A stretch of 64,000 nt of DNA from Merdimmobilis hominis (GTDB taxonomy: Bacteria; Bacillota; Clostridia; Oscillospirales; Ruminococcaceae): assembly GCF_021109255.1 (NCBI RefSeq), contig NZ_JAJODG010000002.1. One strand, given 5' to 3'. The notes under the pieces are model-generated. The model searched no databases. It had not been told where the DNA came from and saw only the letters and a program-made list of their open reading frames with translations. Below, piece by piece: positions 17,831-25,941 of this stretch. A program made the translations under genes and the position numbers. Each line of letters begins with the position of its first letter. Position 1 is the stretch's first letter.

Positions 17831-19054
17831 TTACGCTTTGTAAACCTCTCCGCCCTTCATGACAAAGGTGCAGTTGGTCATAACTTTGATGTCTTCTGTG
17901 GGATCGCCGTCAAAAGCGACTACGTCGGCGTATTTGCCGGCCTCGATGGAACCGACCTCATCCTGCTTGCGGAGCAGCTCTGAAGCGGTCTTGGTGGCGG
18001 CGGTCAGCGCCTGAAGGGGAGTCATCCCCCAACCCACCATCAGCTCAAACTCATAGGCCTGTTTGCCGTGGAAGTTGTAGGGCGTGCCGGAGTCGGTGCC
18101 GAAGGCGATCGGGATGCCCTCTTCCATGCAGCGGGTGAAACCCCAATGGGCACGGTCATATACCTGTTTGGCCTTGGCGATGGCCCAATCGGGGGTGCCT
18201 GCCTCTTTGCCCTTGACAATGATCCGCTCGGCGGCGATGATGGTGGGAACCAAAGTGGTTCCGTGTTCCTTCATCAGCTGGATGCCCTCTTCGTCCATCA
18301 TCATGCCGTGCTCCACCGAGGTGACGCCAGCCCGGATGGCATCTTTGATGCCGCTGGTGCCGTGAGCGTGGGTAGCGGTGATCATGCCGTACATTTTAGC
18401 GGTGTCACAGATGGCTTTCATCTCTTCATAGCTCATCTGCTGTGCGCCCACGGTGGTGCCCAGGCTCATGACGCCGCCGGTGGCCATAAACTTGATGAAG
18501 TCCACACCGTGTTTGATGTTGGTCCGCACCAGTTTAACCATCTCGGTGGGACCATCGCCGGCGACGCCGGAGTGGACTTCCACCTCATGGAGGTATGGGT
18601 TGTAATGGGTGTCGGAATGGCCGCCAGTGGAAGACAGGTTGGAACCTGCCACCATCATGCGGGGACCGGCGAAATCGCCCCGGTTGATGGCGTTGCGGAT
18701 AGCCACATCGCTGTAGCCCATGTCGCCGCAGGTGCGGACCGAGGTGAATCCGGCCATCAGGTCGCTGTACACATTGGTGAGCCCCTCCATGGTCGCATCC
18801 CCCAGTGAGGTGTAGGGCTTGGTGCCCAGGCTGCTGCCTGCGCCGTTCATGCCGATGTGCATGTGGCAGTCGATGAGGCCAGGGGTGACAAACTTGCCGG
18901 TCAGGTCGATGACCTCACACCCATCCAGTTTGGCGGTGGCGGCGGGCTCAACCGAGGTGATTCGGTCGCCCTCTACAAAAATCACAACGTCGCGGGCAAC
19001 GGTGCCGTTGACGGAATCAAACATCTTGGAACACTGTAACGCTTTTTTGGACAT
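17831..19054 (-). CDS. Metal-dependent amidohydrolase, paralog A
   Basis: A 407-residue cytoplasmic hydrolase of the amidohydrolase superfamily. The ATG at 19054 follows GAGGAG with a seven-base spacer. The metal site is complete: DCHMHIG after GKFVTPGLI, FIKFMATGG (candidate carboxylated Lys), ATHAHG, SVEHGMM and FGTDSGTP. This branch, often annotated as prolidase or imidazolonepropionase-like, contains enzymes that remove amino acids from N-acyl or peptidyl substrates. It is a tandem paralog of the gene at 19093, with long identical blocks, and shares the operon direction of the transporter at 20.4 kb. The substrate is not known. Confidence 0.85.
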   Translation of the reverse strand: MSKKALQCSKMFDSVNGTVARDVVIFVEGDRITSVEPAATAKLDGCEVIDLTGKFVTPGLIDCHMHIGMNGAGSSLGTKPYTSLGDATMEGLTNVYSDLMAGFTSVRTCGDMGYSDVAIRNAINRGDFAGPRMMVAGSNLSSTGGHSDTHYNPYLHEVEVHSGVAGDGPTEMVKLVRTNIKHGVDFIKFMATGGVMSLGTTVGAQQMSYEEMKAICDTAKMYGMITATHAHGTSGIKDAIRAGVTSVEHGMMMDEEGIQLMKEHGTTLVPTIIAAERIIVKGKEAGTPDWAIAKAKQVYDRAHWGFTRCMEEGIPIAFGTDSGTPYNFHGKQAYEFELMVGWGMTPLQALTAATKTASELLRKQDEVGSIEAGKYADVVAFDGDPTEDIKVMTNCTFVMKGGEVYKA

Positions 19055-19092
19055 GATGACACTCCTCTCTTTGATACACCTTTCGGTACAAA

Positions 19093-20316
19093 CTAGCCCT
19101 TGTAAACCACGCCGTCTTTCATGACGAAGCAGCAACGGGTCATGGCTTTGATATCCTCGGTGGGATCCCCGTCAAAGGCAGCGATGTCCGCAAATTTGCC
19201 TTTCTCCAGGGAGCCGATGGTATCGTTCTTGCGAATCAGCTCGGATGCAGTTTTGGTGGCGGCAGTCAGCGCCTGCAGCGCTGTCATACCCCAGCCCATC
19301 ATCAGTTCGAACTCATACGCCTGTTTGCCATGGAAGTTGTACGGTGTCGCAGAGTCGGTGCCGAAGGCGATCGGAATCCCCTCCTCCATGCAGCGCTGGA
19401 AACCCCATTTCGCCCGGGCATACACCTGTTTCGCCTTGGCGATGGCCCAATCGGGGGTGCCGATTTCCGCGCCTTTGACGATGATGCGCTCCGCAGCGAT
19501 GATGGTGGGAACCAAAGTGGTCCCATGTTCCTTCATCAGCCGGATGCACTCTTCATCCATCATCATGCCATGCTCCACCGAGGTGACCCCCGCACGAATG
19601 GCGTCCTTGATGCCGCTGGTCCCATGGGCATGGGTGGCGGTGATCAGGCCGTACATCTTAGCGGTGTCGCAGATGGCCTTCATCTCTTCATAGGTCATCT
19701 GCTGGGCACCCACAGTGGTGCCGCGGCTCATGACGCCGCCGGTGGCCATGAATTTAATGCAGTCCGCGCCGTGTTTGATGTTCATGCGGACGCATTTTTT
19801 CAGTTCATCGGGGCCGTCGCCTACAGCGCCGGGCTGAATGGATTCGGAGATATAGGGGTTATAGTGGCTGTCCGCATGGCCGCCGGTGGTGCTGATGGGG
19901 GAACCGGGAGCCATGATACGGGGACCCCACTGCTTCCCTTTGTTGATGGCATCCCGGACAGCGATGGCGGCATATCCCATGTCGCCGCAGCTGCGCAAGG
20001 TGGTGAATCCGGCCATCAGATCCAGACGGGCGTGTTTGAGGCAGTTAAGCGTCACATCGCCAACCGTTTGGTAGGGCCGCTGGGCGGAGGAGTTGCCCTC
20101 ACCGTTGCTCCCGAGATGCACATGGCAGTCAATCAGTCCAGGGGTAACGAATTTACCGGTCAGGTCGATGACTTCGCACCCTTCCAGCGAACCCGCCTGG
20201 GACGCCGGGACGACGTCGGCAATCTTGTTGTCTTCAACAAAAATCACCTGGTCATGGAGCACTGTGCCGGTGGTGGAATCGAACATTTTGGAACATTTTA
20301 CAGCTGTTTTAGCCAT
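19093..20316 (-). CDS. Metal-dependent amidohydrolase, paralog B
   Basis: A 407-residue protein; the ATG at 20316 follows AAAGGGTG. The same metal ligands are kept as in paralog A: DCHVHLG, FIKFMATGGVMSRG, ATHAHGTSG, SVEHGMMM and FGTDSATP. Differences cluster in the N-terminal strand region, the segment after the first HxH, and the DSHYNPY to TEMV loop region, where substrate specificity usually resides. The two genes therefore look like a duplication followed by divergence in substrate choice. It lies 85 bp downstream of the transporter gene in the same orientation, consistent with one transcript. Confidence 0.85.
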   Translation of the reverse strand: MAKTAVKCSKMFDSTTGTVLHDQVIFVEDNKIADVVPASQAGSLEGCEVIDLTGKFVTPGLIDCHVHLGSNGEGNSSAQRPYQTVGDVTLNCLKHARLDLMAGFTTLRSCGDMGYAAIAVRDAINKGKQWGPRIMAPGSPISTTGGHADSHYNPYISESIQPGAVGDGPDELKKCVRMNIKHGADCIKFMATGGVMSRGTTVGAQQMTYEEMKAICDTAKMYGLITATHAHGTSGIKDAIRAGVTSVEHGMMMDEECIRLMKEHGTTLVPTIIAAERIIVKGAEIGTPDWAIAKAKQVYARAKWGFQRCMEEGIPIAFGTDSATPYNFHGKQAYEFELMMGWGMTALQALTAATKTASELIRKNDTIGSLEKGKFADIAAFDGDPTEDIKAMTRCCFVMKDGVVYKG

Positions 20317-20400
20317 TCATGTACACCCTTTCTGTTTCAAAGTACATCTATGTATCTCTGTACCTTTTTTCGGTCAATCTCAATATACAGTATGGATGAA

Positions 20401-21636
20401 TTATGCGAAAATCATGGGGCAGATGATGCCGGCGAAGATAACGGAAGCCACGGTAACGGTGGCAAAACCGCCGACGATGATCTTGGGCATCAGGTAAGCG
20501 CTCATTCTCTCCCGCTGTTCGGGGGTGATGTCGGTGTAGGAGTTGACCACCTCATTGGTCAGGATCTCAGTGCCAGGGTAGCCGATCATACAGGTACAGG
20601 CGATGGCGGCAGAGATGTAGGGGGAGTAACCGACCGCTTTACCAACGATAACAGCGATGAAGACGATGCCAACAGTAGACATGGCCAGCATGCCGAACAG
20701 GGGGAAGATCATTTCCATCAAACCAGAGGGGGTGACAGAAGCCAAGGAACCGGGCAGCATAATCATCAAAGCCAGGTTGCCCAAGCCGCCGGAATGGGAT
20801 TTGGCCAGGGAGTCTTTCTCCAGGAAGCCGATCCGGGCGAAGATCAGGCCGAACAGCAGATATGCGATGTTGGGGTTCAGCCAGTAGTTTGCGGGGCCAT
20901 CGCCGGGAATGCGGGTTGCAAGGCCAACCAAGTTAGCCAAAGCGGCTACAAAAGCTAATTTGAAGAGGTAGGAGTTATCGGATTTGAAGTAGGCAGGAGT
21001 CTCGCCGAAGATGCGCATAGAGGGGAGTTTCAAACCACTGGACACGCTGATGTCTCGGTCGAAATCGCCCGCTGCCAGTTTGCGGCTGGCCTCTTTTTTC
21101 ATACCCAAGGTTGCGATGGGCATACCGAAGAATTTCTGGAAAGAAAGCACCAGTACGGCGAAGGCCCCCAGTTCCGGCCGGCCAGCGTCCGCAGCAGCAG
21201 CCTGAACCATGACGCCGGCGATGGTACCGCCGGAGATGGGCGGAGCAGCGGTCAGCGCGTATTCCTGACCAAACATCCAAGTGCCTACGGTGAAGGCCAC
21301 TAAGGCAATACCGCCCAGGCCGAGAACAGCGATGGCAACGGTCTTCCACTCAGCGAGCAGCTCTTCCAAGCTGATCTTGGCACCCAGGTTGGTGATGAGC
21401 AACGCCACTACAAAGTTGCTTGCTAAGGCGGGCAGTCCGGTTTTGGTGGTGACGTCTGGCGGAAGAACGGTCCAGAAACCAATCAGGAAAAAGAAGCTTG
21501 CAAACATCAAAGAGGAGATGTTGCCCTTGCTCAAGCGGGAAAGCTGTTCACCGGCTACATAGATCAGGACACAGACCATGAAGCAGGTAACTGGGTTCCA
21601 GAAATTTGCTGTTAACTGTTGTAACAATTGAATCAC
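20401..21636 (-). CDS. GltS-like secondary transporter
   Basis: About 411 residues with roughly ten to twelve hydrophobic segments and no signal sequence. Two internal elements stand out: PPISGGTIAGVMVQ and ACTCMIGYPGTEILTN. Their placement resembles the paired glycine-rich motifs of sodium:glutamate symporters. The exact family is not certain. The frame opens with GTG at 21636, which has almost no spacer to a purine run. TTG at 21627, following GGGTGAT, is an equally likely start. It lies between the 66-codon ORF and two amidohydrolases, so import of their substrate is the natural inference. Confidence 0.65.
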   Translation of the reverse strand: MIQLLQQLTANFWNPVTCFMVCVLIYVAGEQLSRLSKGNISSLMFASFFFLIGFWTVLPPDVTTKTGLPALASNFVVALLITNLGAKISLEELLAEWKTVAIAVLGLGGIALVAFTVGTWMFGQEYALTAAPPISGGTIAGVMVQAAAADAGRPELGAFAVLVLSFQKFFGMPIATLGMKKEASRKLAAGDFDRDISVSSGLKLPSMRIFGETPAYFKSDNSYLFKLAFVAALANLVGLATRIPGDGPANYWLNPNIAYLLFGLIFARIGFLEKDSLAKSHSGGLGNLALMIMLPGSLASVTPSGLMEMIFPLFGMLAMSTVGIVFIAVIVGKAVGYSPYISAAIACTCMIGYPGTEILTNEVVNSYTDITPEQRERMSAYLMPKIIVGGFATVTVASVIFAGIICPMIFA

Positions 21637-21656
21637 CCTAACTTAAAAATTTCGGT

Positions 21657-21857
21657 TTAATATCCAAACACCACGGGATGGCTGGGCACCCAAAACCAAC
21701 GGGTTGCTGCAAGAAAATGCGTAACGTTCGACGGTTTATAAGCGTGCTCTTTGGCTCTTAGGAGATGATCTAGGGTCTTTCGAAAGTGGGTATAGTCGCC
21801 TACATCCGATAGATCAGCCTCTCCGCCACGAATGTCTCCGGTAATGAATGCCCTCAC
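21657..21857 (-). CDS. 66-residue hypothetical protein preceding the transporter
   Basis: A short frame with GTG at 21857 following AAGGAG by seven bases, a better site than that of the transporter. The protein is polar at first (ITGDIRGGEADLSDVGDY), then basic, and ends in an aromatic tail (TRWFWVPSHPVVFGY). It ends about 20 bp before the transporter start, so translational coupling is likely. No family was recognised. It may be a transporter-associated small protein or a regulatory leader peptide. Confidence 0.45.
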   Translation of the reverse strand: MRAFITGDIRGGEADLSDVGDYTHFRKTLDHLLRAKEHAYKPSNVTHFLAATRWFWVPSHPVVFGY

Positions 21858-21996
21858 CCCCTTCTCCTTAGACTGCATCTGTTTGCAGCAGCCATTTGGA
21901 AAGATTCAAAACCAGTGCCCATTCCCAGGTGTGATTGGTGCCAATAAGAATTTAACGTTTTAAACTGTAGCGCTTTTATGTGATAAATTATCATCT

Positions 21997-22025
21997 ATTA
22001 TGTTGCAAAAAACAGGATTTGTCAA
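21997..22025 (-). promoter_or_regulatory. strong promoter for the transporter operon
   Basis: A perfect TTGACA (22025-22020), a 17-bp spacer and CATAAT (22002-21997) on the minus strand. It gives a leader of about 130 nt before the 66-codon ORF. It lies downstream of the T-box terminator, so the operon could be expressed without T-box readthrough. Confidence 0.7.
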
Positions 22026-22222
22026 TGCTTATACACACTTTTGTCATATTGTCCATAATCTTTTCACACTGCATAGGGCTTTGCCCTAATCTGCACAACA
22101 TCACCAAGAAGATTGCAAATACTTTAACATGTTATCACTTAGACGCTGTAACAACCAAAAGCAATCCGGTAGCAGTTTAGCCACAGCCCGCAAGCCCACC
22201 CCAAGTGAGAGAGATATAAAAA

Positions 22223-22500
22223 AGGCTTTCGTCTTTCTTGTAATCCAAGAAGACGAAAGCCTAATATACTTCCGCGGTACCACTTCTATTGCATGAACCA
22301 TGCCGCTTTGCCGTGTCAAAAAACACGTTCCCCTGTAACGATGGGAATTCGTCCCTACCTACTACTAGTTCAGCGGGCCACTCGAAGGTGAGTTCACACA
22401 ATGCCTGCCAACCGCATTCCAGCTACCTGCGGCTCTCTGTATGGACATTGACACTGGCTACTTATCCTTGTCACTGCGTTTTGCTTTTGTTATGTTGTTT
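22223..22500 (-). promoter_or_regulatory. T-box leader, leucine-specific
   Basis: The minus-strand leader has the parts of a T-box riboswitch. Stem I carries AAGGATAAGTAG, with the AGTA of the loop E motif, and the distal CAGAGAGCCGCAGGTAGCTG element. The specifier segment is GAA-CTC-A: the GAA matches the loop E partner, the codon is CUC (22392-22390) and the following purine is conserved. The T-box core AGTGGTACCGCGG is at 22272-22284. A terminator follows, GGCTTTCGTCTT against its complement with six T residues (22223-22262). CUC reads leucine. The T-box UGGU would pair with an A discriminator base, as expected for tRNA-Leu. Which gene it controls is unclear: no open frame begins for about 350 nt. 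Confidence 0.85.
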
Positions 22501-22503
22501 TTC

Positions 22504-22532
22504 ATAATACCAATCTCAAATTGGTTTGTCAA
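22504..22532 (-). promoter_or_regulatory. promoter of the T-box transcript
   Basis: TTGACA (22532-22527), a 17-bp spacer and TATTAT (22509-22504) on the minus strand, just upstream of the T-box stem I. Confidence 0.8.
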
Positions 22533-22630
22533 TAGTTTTTTCATAATTTCTTCAAAAATTTTGAATTTCCCTGTCCCCATCCCCTCCAGCTCTCTTATCT
22601 TTCCGTCTGCCCTGCTGCCAAATCTCATCG

Positions 22631-22664
22631 AAAAAACAGGCCGCCGACGGCAATCGGCAGCCTG
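22631..22664 (-). terminator. intrinsic terminator after the first AbgB-type gene
   Basis: CAGGC-T-GCCGA pairs with TCGGC-G-GCCTG on the minus strand, followed by six T residues. It separates the hydrolase gene from the T-box promoter. Confidence 0.8.
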
Positions 22665-22710
22665 CATCTTCAGTTCATTTGTTACAAGAAAATGCCCTTT
22701 TCCCGGGAAA

Positions 22711-24093
22711 TTAAGGTAGCGGGACTTCATCTGGGATGGGGCAGACATATTCTTTGCCGCCCATGGAAGCTTTGAACTCCGCCATGGCCACCTCAGCGAT
22801 TTTCGGGTTCTCCAGAATCCGAGCGCCGGCCACTGCCATCACCTTGGCCGCGTAGATCATGCCCTTCTCACCGATGGAGCTGCCGGAGCAGGAGGTAAAC
22901 TGCCAGCTGTGGCCGGGGGAACCGATGGCAAAGCAGGCCGTAGTAAAGCTGACAGTAGGCACAATGTGCCCCACATCACCCACGTCGCTGGAGGCAAAGG
23001 TATTCTCATACTGGATGGGCAGCACCCCAGTGTGGAGCTGGGTATCCTCCGGAAGGTTGTGCTTCTGGAGGAACTTTTTCCACTGGGAAGCGCTGCTTTC
23101 ATTGAGCTTTTTGGCAAAATCCAGTTCTTCCTGGGTCCAGGGCTCCTGGGGGAGCTCCCGCATAATGCCGTCCACCATCTCGGTGAGGACCTTGTTGTTG
23201 AGCCGGTTGTAACAGCCTCCCAAAAACTCGATCTCCACCTCAGTCTCGGTCATCATGGCCGCGCCTTTGGCGATCTTCACCAACCGGTCGTAGCAATCCA
23301 CCACCGCATCCCGGGAGAGGGCGCGGACATAATACCACACGCTGGCTTTATCCGGGACGATGTTGGGGGCAGTGCCGCCCTCCAAGATGGTGTAATGGAT
23401 CCGGACGTCACTGGTCACATGCTCCCGCAGGTAGTTGGCGCCCACGTCCATCAATTCAACGGCATCCAAAGCGGAACGGCCGTTGTGAGGATCGCCGCCG
23501 GCGTGGGCAGTTCTTCCCTTAAAATGGAATTTCGCCGAATTGAGAGCAGTGGAAACCCCCATAGTCGCCGAGTTGTTGGTGTTGGGGTGGAAGGCCATGG
23601 CCAAGTCCAGGTCGCGGAACGCACCGCCCCGGGCCATAAAGGGCTTGCCAGTCAGGAGTTCCTCACCGGGGCATCCATAATAGACCACAGTGCCGGGCAG
23701 GTGGTTCTTCTCTATCTCCTCTTTGATGCCGATGGCAGCGCCCACATGGGCGACCCCCAACAGGTTATGGCCGCAGCCATGGCCGTAACCCTGGCCCTCC
23801 ACTGGCTTTTTTTCAGTTCCGCAGCACTCCTGGCTCAAACCCGGTAGAGCGTCATACTCGCCCAGAAGGCCAATCACCGGATGGCCGGAACCAAAAGATG
23901 CGCGGATGGCAGTGGGCACCCCGCCCGCGCCGATCTCCACCTCAAAGCCGGCGTCCCGCAGGACTTTAGCCGTTGCGTCACAGGCATAGGTCTCCCGGTA
24001 CCCGGCCTCGGGATGGGCCCAAATCCCCTTGGAAAGTTGGTCCAGGGTGGAGCGGTATTGGTCGATTGCTTGCATGGCGGTATTTCCTAACAC
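22711..24093 (-). CDS. AbgB-type M20 amidohydrolase, paralog 1
   Basis: A 460-residue cytoplasmic hydrolase. The GTG at 24093 follows GGAAAGGAAG. Motifs in order: HPVIGLLGEYDALPG (71-85), GYGHGCGHNLLG (102-113, metal Cys/His), YYGCPGEELLTG (138-149, catalytic Glu pair), RTAHAGGDPHNGRSALDA, and a C-terminal CPIPDEVP like the end of E. coli AbgB. AbgB is one half of p-aminobenzoyl-glutamate hydrolase. Here no AbgA partner gene is seen. It is the first of three tandem paralogs and has its own promoter and terminator. The substrate is probably an N-acyl amino acid. Confidence 0.88.
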   Translation of the reverse strand: MLGNTAMQAIDQYRSTLDQLSKGIWAHPEAGYRETYACDATAKVLRDAGFEVEIGAGGVPTAIRASFGSGHPVIGLLGEYDALPGLSQECCGTEKKPVEGQGYGHGCGHNLLGVAHVGAAIGIKEEIEKNHLPGTVVYYGCPGEELLTGKPFMARGGAFRDLDLAMAFHPNTNNSATMGVSTALNSAKFHFKGRTAHAGGDPHNGRSALDAVELMDVGANYLREHVTSDVRIHYTILEGGTAPNIVPDKASVWYYVRALSRDAVVDCYDRLVKIAKGAAMMTETEVEIEFLGGCYNRLNNKVLTEMVDGIMRELPQEPWTQEELDFAKKLNESSASQWKKFLQKHNLPEDTQLHTGVLPIQYENTFASSDVGDVGHIVPTVSFTTACFAIGSPGHSWQFTSCSGSSIGEKGMIYAAKVMAVAGARILENPKIAEVAMAEFKASMGGKEYVCPIPDEVPLP

Positions 24094-24225
24094 AACATCA
24101 ACTTCCTTTCCATAATCTGTAAAATAGCGGGGATTTCTCCCGCTCTTTGCTGCTCTTCTCCCGGGAGAAAGAAGGGATGCATCACAGTTTTTCCCTCCCC
24201 TTCCCCTCCTGGGAAATCTAGGTTC

Positions 24226-24254
24226 AGTATAGCATTTTCCCCATCATTTTGCAA
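24226..24254 (-). promoter_or_regulatory. promoter for AbgB-type paralog 1
   Basis: TTGCAA (24254-24249), a 17-bp spacer and TATACT (24231-24226) on the minus strand. The leader of about 125 nt is GC-rich and has no recognised regulatory motif. Confidence 0.65.
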
Positions 24255-24296
24255 TAAAGAAACGGGATCTCCCCGACTCAATTTTGTGCAACATAG

Positions 24297-24328
24297 AAGA
24301 AGGGATGGCCAAATGGCCATCCCTTCTG
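24297..24328 (-). terminator. intrinsic terminator after AbgB-type paralog 2
   Basis: A 13-bp perfect stem, AGAAGGGATGGCC with loop ATTT, followed by a short T-rich stretch. Confidence 0.8.
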
Positions 24329-24342
24329 TAAACCTGTTTGGA

Positions 24343-25722
24343 TTACGGAACCAACAGTTCGGGAGTGATGGGGCATTTGTATTTTTTGCCTGCCATCGCC
24401 TTGTCAAATTCAGCTTTGGCTTTCTCATAAATCTTAGGATCGGTGAGGACTTTCAAGCCGAACAGAGCCATGACGCGGGAAGCGAGCAGCATACCCTTGA
24501 TACCGATGCTGGAACCGGCGCTGGCTGTGATCTGCCAGCAGTGGCCAGGGGCGCCAATGTTATAAGTAGCGGTGTTGAACATGATGGCGGGGCAGATGTG
24601 CTGGACATCGCCGACGTCGGTGGAACCAAAGCTGTTGACCGCCTTAGGCTCCTCAACACCCTCAAAGAGGATGGTGCCCTCGGGGGCGCCGGATGCTGCC
24701 ACGTTTTTGGCATAAACTTCCGGCATTGTCTTGTTCAGGGCATCCGCAAACTTCAGCTCTTCCTCGGTCCAGGGCTCAACAGGGACTTCCTTCAGGCAGT
24801 CATAAACCACTTTACCCAGAACCTTGTTGGGCAGGGTGTTGTAGCAGCCACCCAGATACTCGATCTCCAGCTCGGTCTCGGTCATCATGGCAGCGCCTTG
24901 GGCGATCTTGCAAAGTCTCTCATAGGTGTCTTCCACCACTTCACGGGACTGGGCGCGGATGAAGTAGAAGTTGGAAGCTTTATCGGGGACGATGTTGGGG
25001 GCAGTGCCGCCTTCAGTGATGATGTAATGGATGCGGACGTCGCTGGTGACATGTTCCCGCAGGTAGTTGGCACCCACATTCATCAGCTCAACAGCATCCA
25101 GAGCGGAACGGCCGTTGTGAGGATCGCCGCCGGCATGGGCAGTTCTGCCCTTAAAGTGGAATTTTGCCGAGTTCAGGGCATTGGAGGTGCCCAGGGACAC
25201 GGTGTTGGTCTTGCCGGGATGGAAATGGATAGCCAAATCCAGGCAGTCAAAAGCACCGCCGCGGGCCATAAAGGATTTACCAGTCAACTGCTCCTCAGCG
25301 GGGCAACCGTAATAAACGATGGTGCCGGGCAGGTTCTTCTCAATCATTTCCTCTTTCAGGCCGATGACAGCGCCCAGGTGAGCGACACCCAACAGGTTGT
25401 GGCCGCAGCCCTGGCCATAGGTCTGGCCTTCGATGGGTTTCTTTTCGGTGCAAAGTTCCTGGGAAAGGCCGGGCAGAGCATCCAACTCACCCAGGAAGCC
25501 GATGACGGGATGACCGGAACCATATGTAGCTTTGATGGCAGTGGGGACGCCGCCTGCGCCGATTTCCACATCAAAGCCAGCTTTTTTCAGGGCTTCTGAA
25601 ATCCACTCACAGGCTTTAAACTCCCGATATGGGCCCTCGGGATTTGCCCACATGTCTAAGGCGATTTTCTCGAGCATGTCATGGTTGGCTTCGATGGTTT
25701 TGTAAGCGGTTTGACCAAGCAT
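24343..25722 (-). CDS. AbgB-type M20 amidohydrolase, paralog 2
   Basis: A 459-residue protein; the ATG at 25722 follows AGGAGG with an eight-base spacer. It keeps the metal Cys-Gly-His, but in the context YGQGCGHNLLG, where paralog 1 has His two residues before the Cys. The Glu pair is in YYGCPAEEQLTG, and RTAHAGGDPHNGRSALDA is identical to paralogs 1 and 3. It ends in CPITPELLVP. Divergence concentrates between residues about 290 and 390, the dimer and lid region, which may set the acyl or amino-acid preference. It is monocistronic, with its own promoter and terminator. Confidence 0.88.
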   Translation of the reverse strand: MLGQTAYKTIEANHDMLEKIALDMWANPEGPYREFKACEWISEALKKAGFDVEIGAGGVPTAIKATYGSGHPVIGFLGELDALPGLSQELCTEKKPIEGQTYGQGCGHNLLGVAHLGAVIGLKEEMIEKNLPGTIVYYGCPAEEQLTGKSFMARGGAFDCLDLAIHFHPGKTNTVSLGTSNALNSAKFHFKGRTAHAGGDPHNGRSALDAVELMNVGANYLREHVTSDVRIHYIITEGGTAPNIVPDKASNFYFIRAQSREVVEDTYERLCKIAQGAAMMTETELEIEYLGGCYNTLPNKVLGKVVYDCLKEVPVEPWTEEELKFADALNKTMPEVYAKNVAASGAPEGTILFEGVEEPKAVNSFGSTDVGDVQHICPAIMFNTATYNIGAPGHCWQITASAGSSIGIKGMLLASRVMALFGLKVLTDPKIYEKAKAEFDKAMAGKKYKCPITPELLVP

Positions 25723-25799
25723 GTTAATTTCCTCCTAACAGATGGTTTTTTATCGTTCACCTACATTCACTGCAGGCAAGGCACTTTTCTTACACCCCC

Positions 25800-25828
25800 A
25801 TTATATCGCAGTTTTTAAAAATATACAA
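25800..25828 (-). promoter_or_regulatory. promoter for AbgB-type paralog 2
   Basis: TTGTAT (25828-25823), a 17-bp spacer and a perfect TATAAT (25805-25800), preceded by a strongly AT-rich tract. Confidence 0.7.
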
Positions 25829-25888
25829 TAAAAATTATCAACTATCTATAATTTTTTTATTGTATATAACAATTGCTCTCAATAGTAC

Positions 25889-25924
25889 AAAAAAGAGGCC
25901 GGAATGAATATTCCGGCCTCTTTT
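25889..25924 (-). terminator. intrinsic terminator after AbgB-type paralog 3
   Basis: A 15-bp stem, AAAAGAGGCCGGAAT against ATTCCGGCCTCTTTT, with a four-base loop. Confidence 0.88.
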
Positions 25925-25941
25925 GGCAATTTTATTCTCGA

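Noticed and set aside
19330..20958. Long plus-strand frame opposite the amidohydrolase and transporter genes
   Set aside because: It spans two minus-strand genes and a promoter region, and its protein shows no domain.
22101..22319. 72-codon minus-strand frame across the T-box
   Set aside because: It runs through the T-box core and its terminator and lacks a ribosome-binding site.
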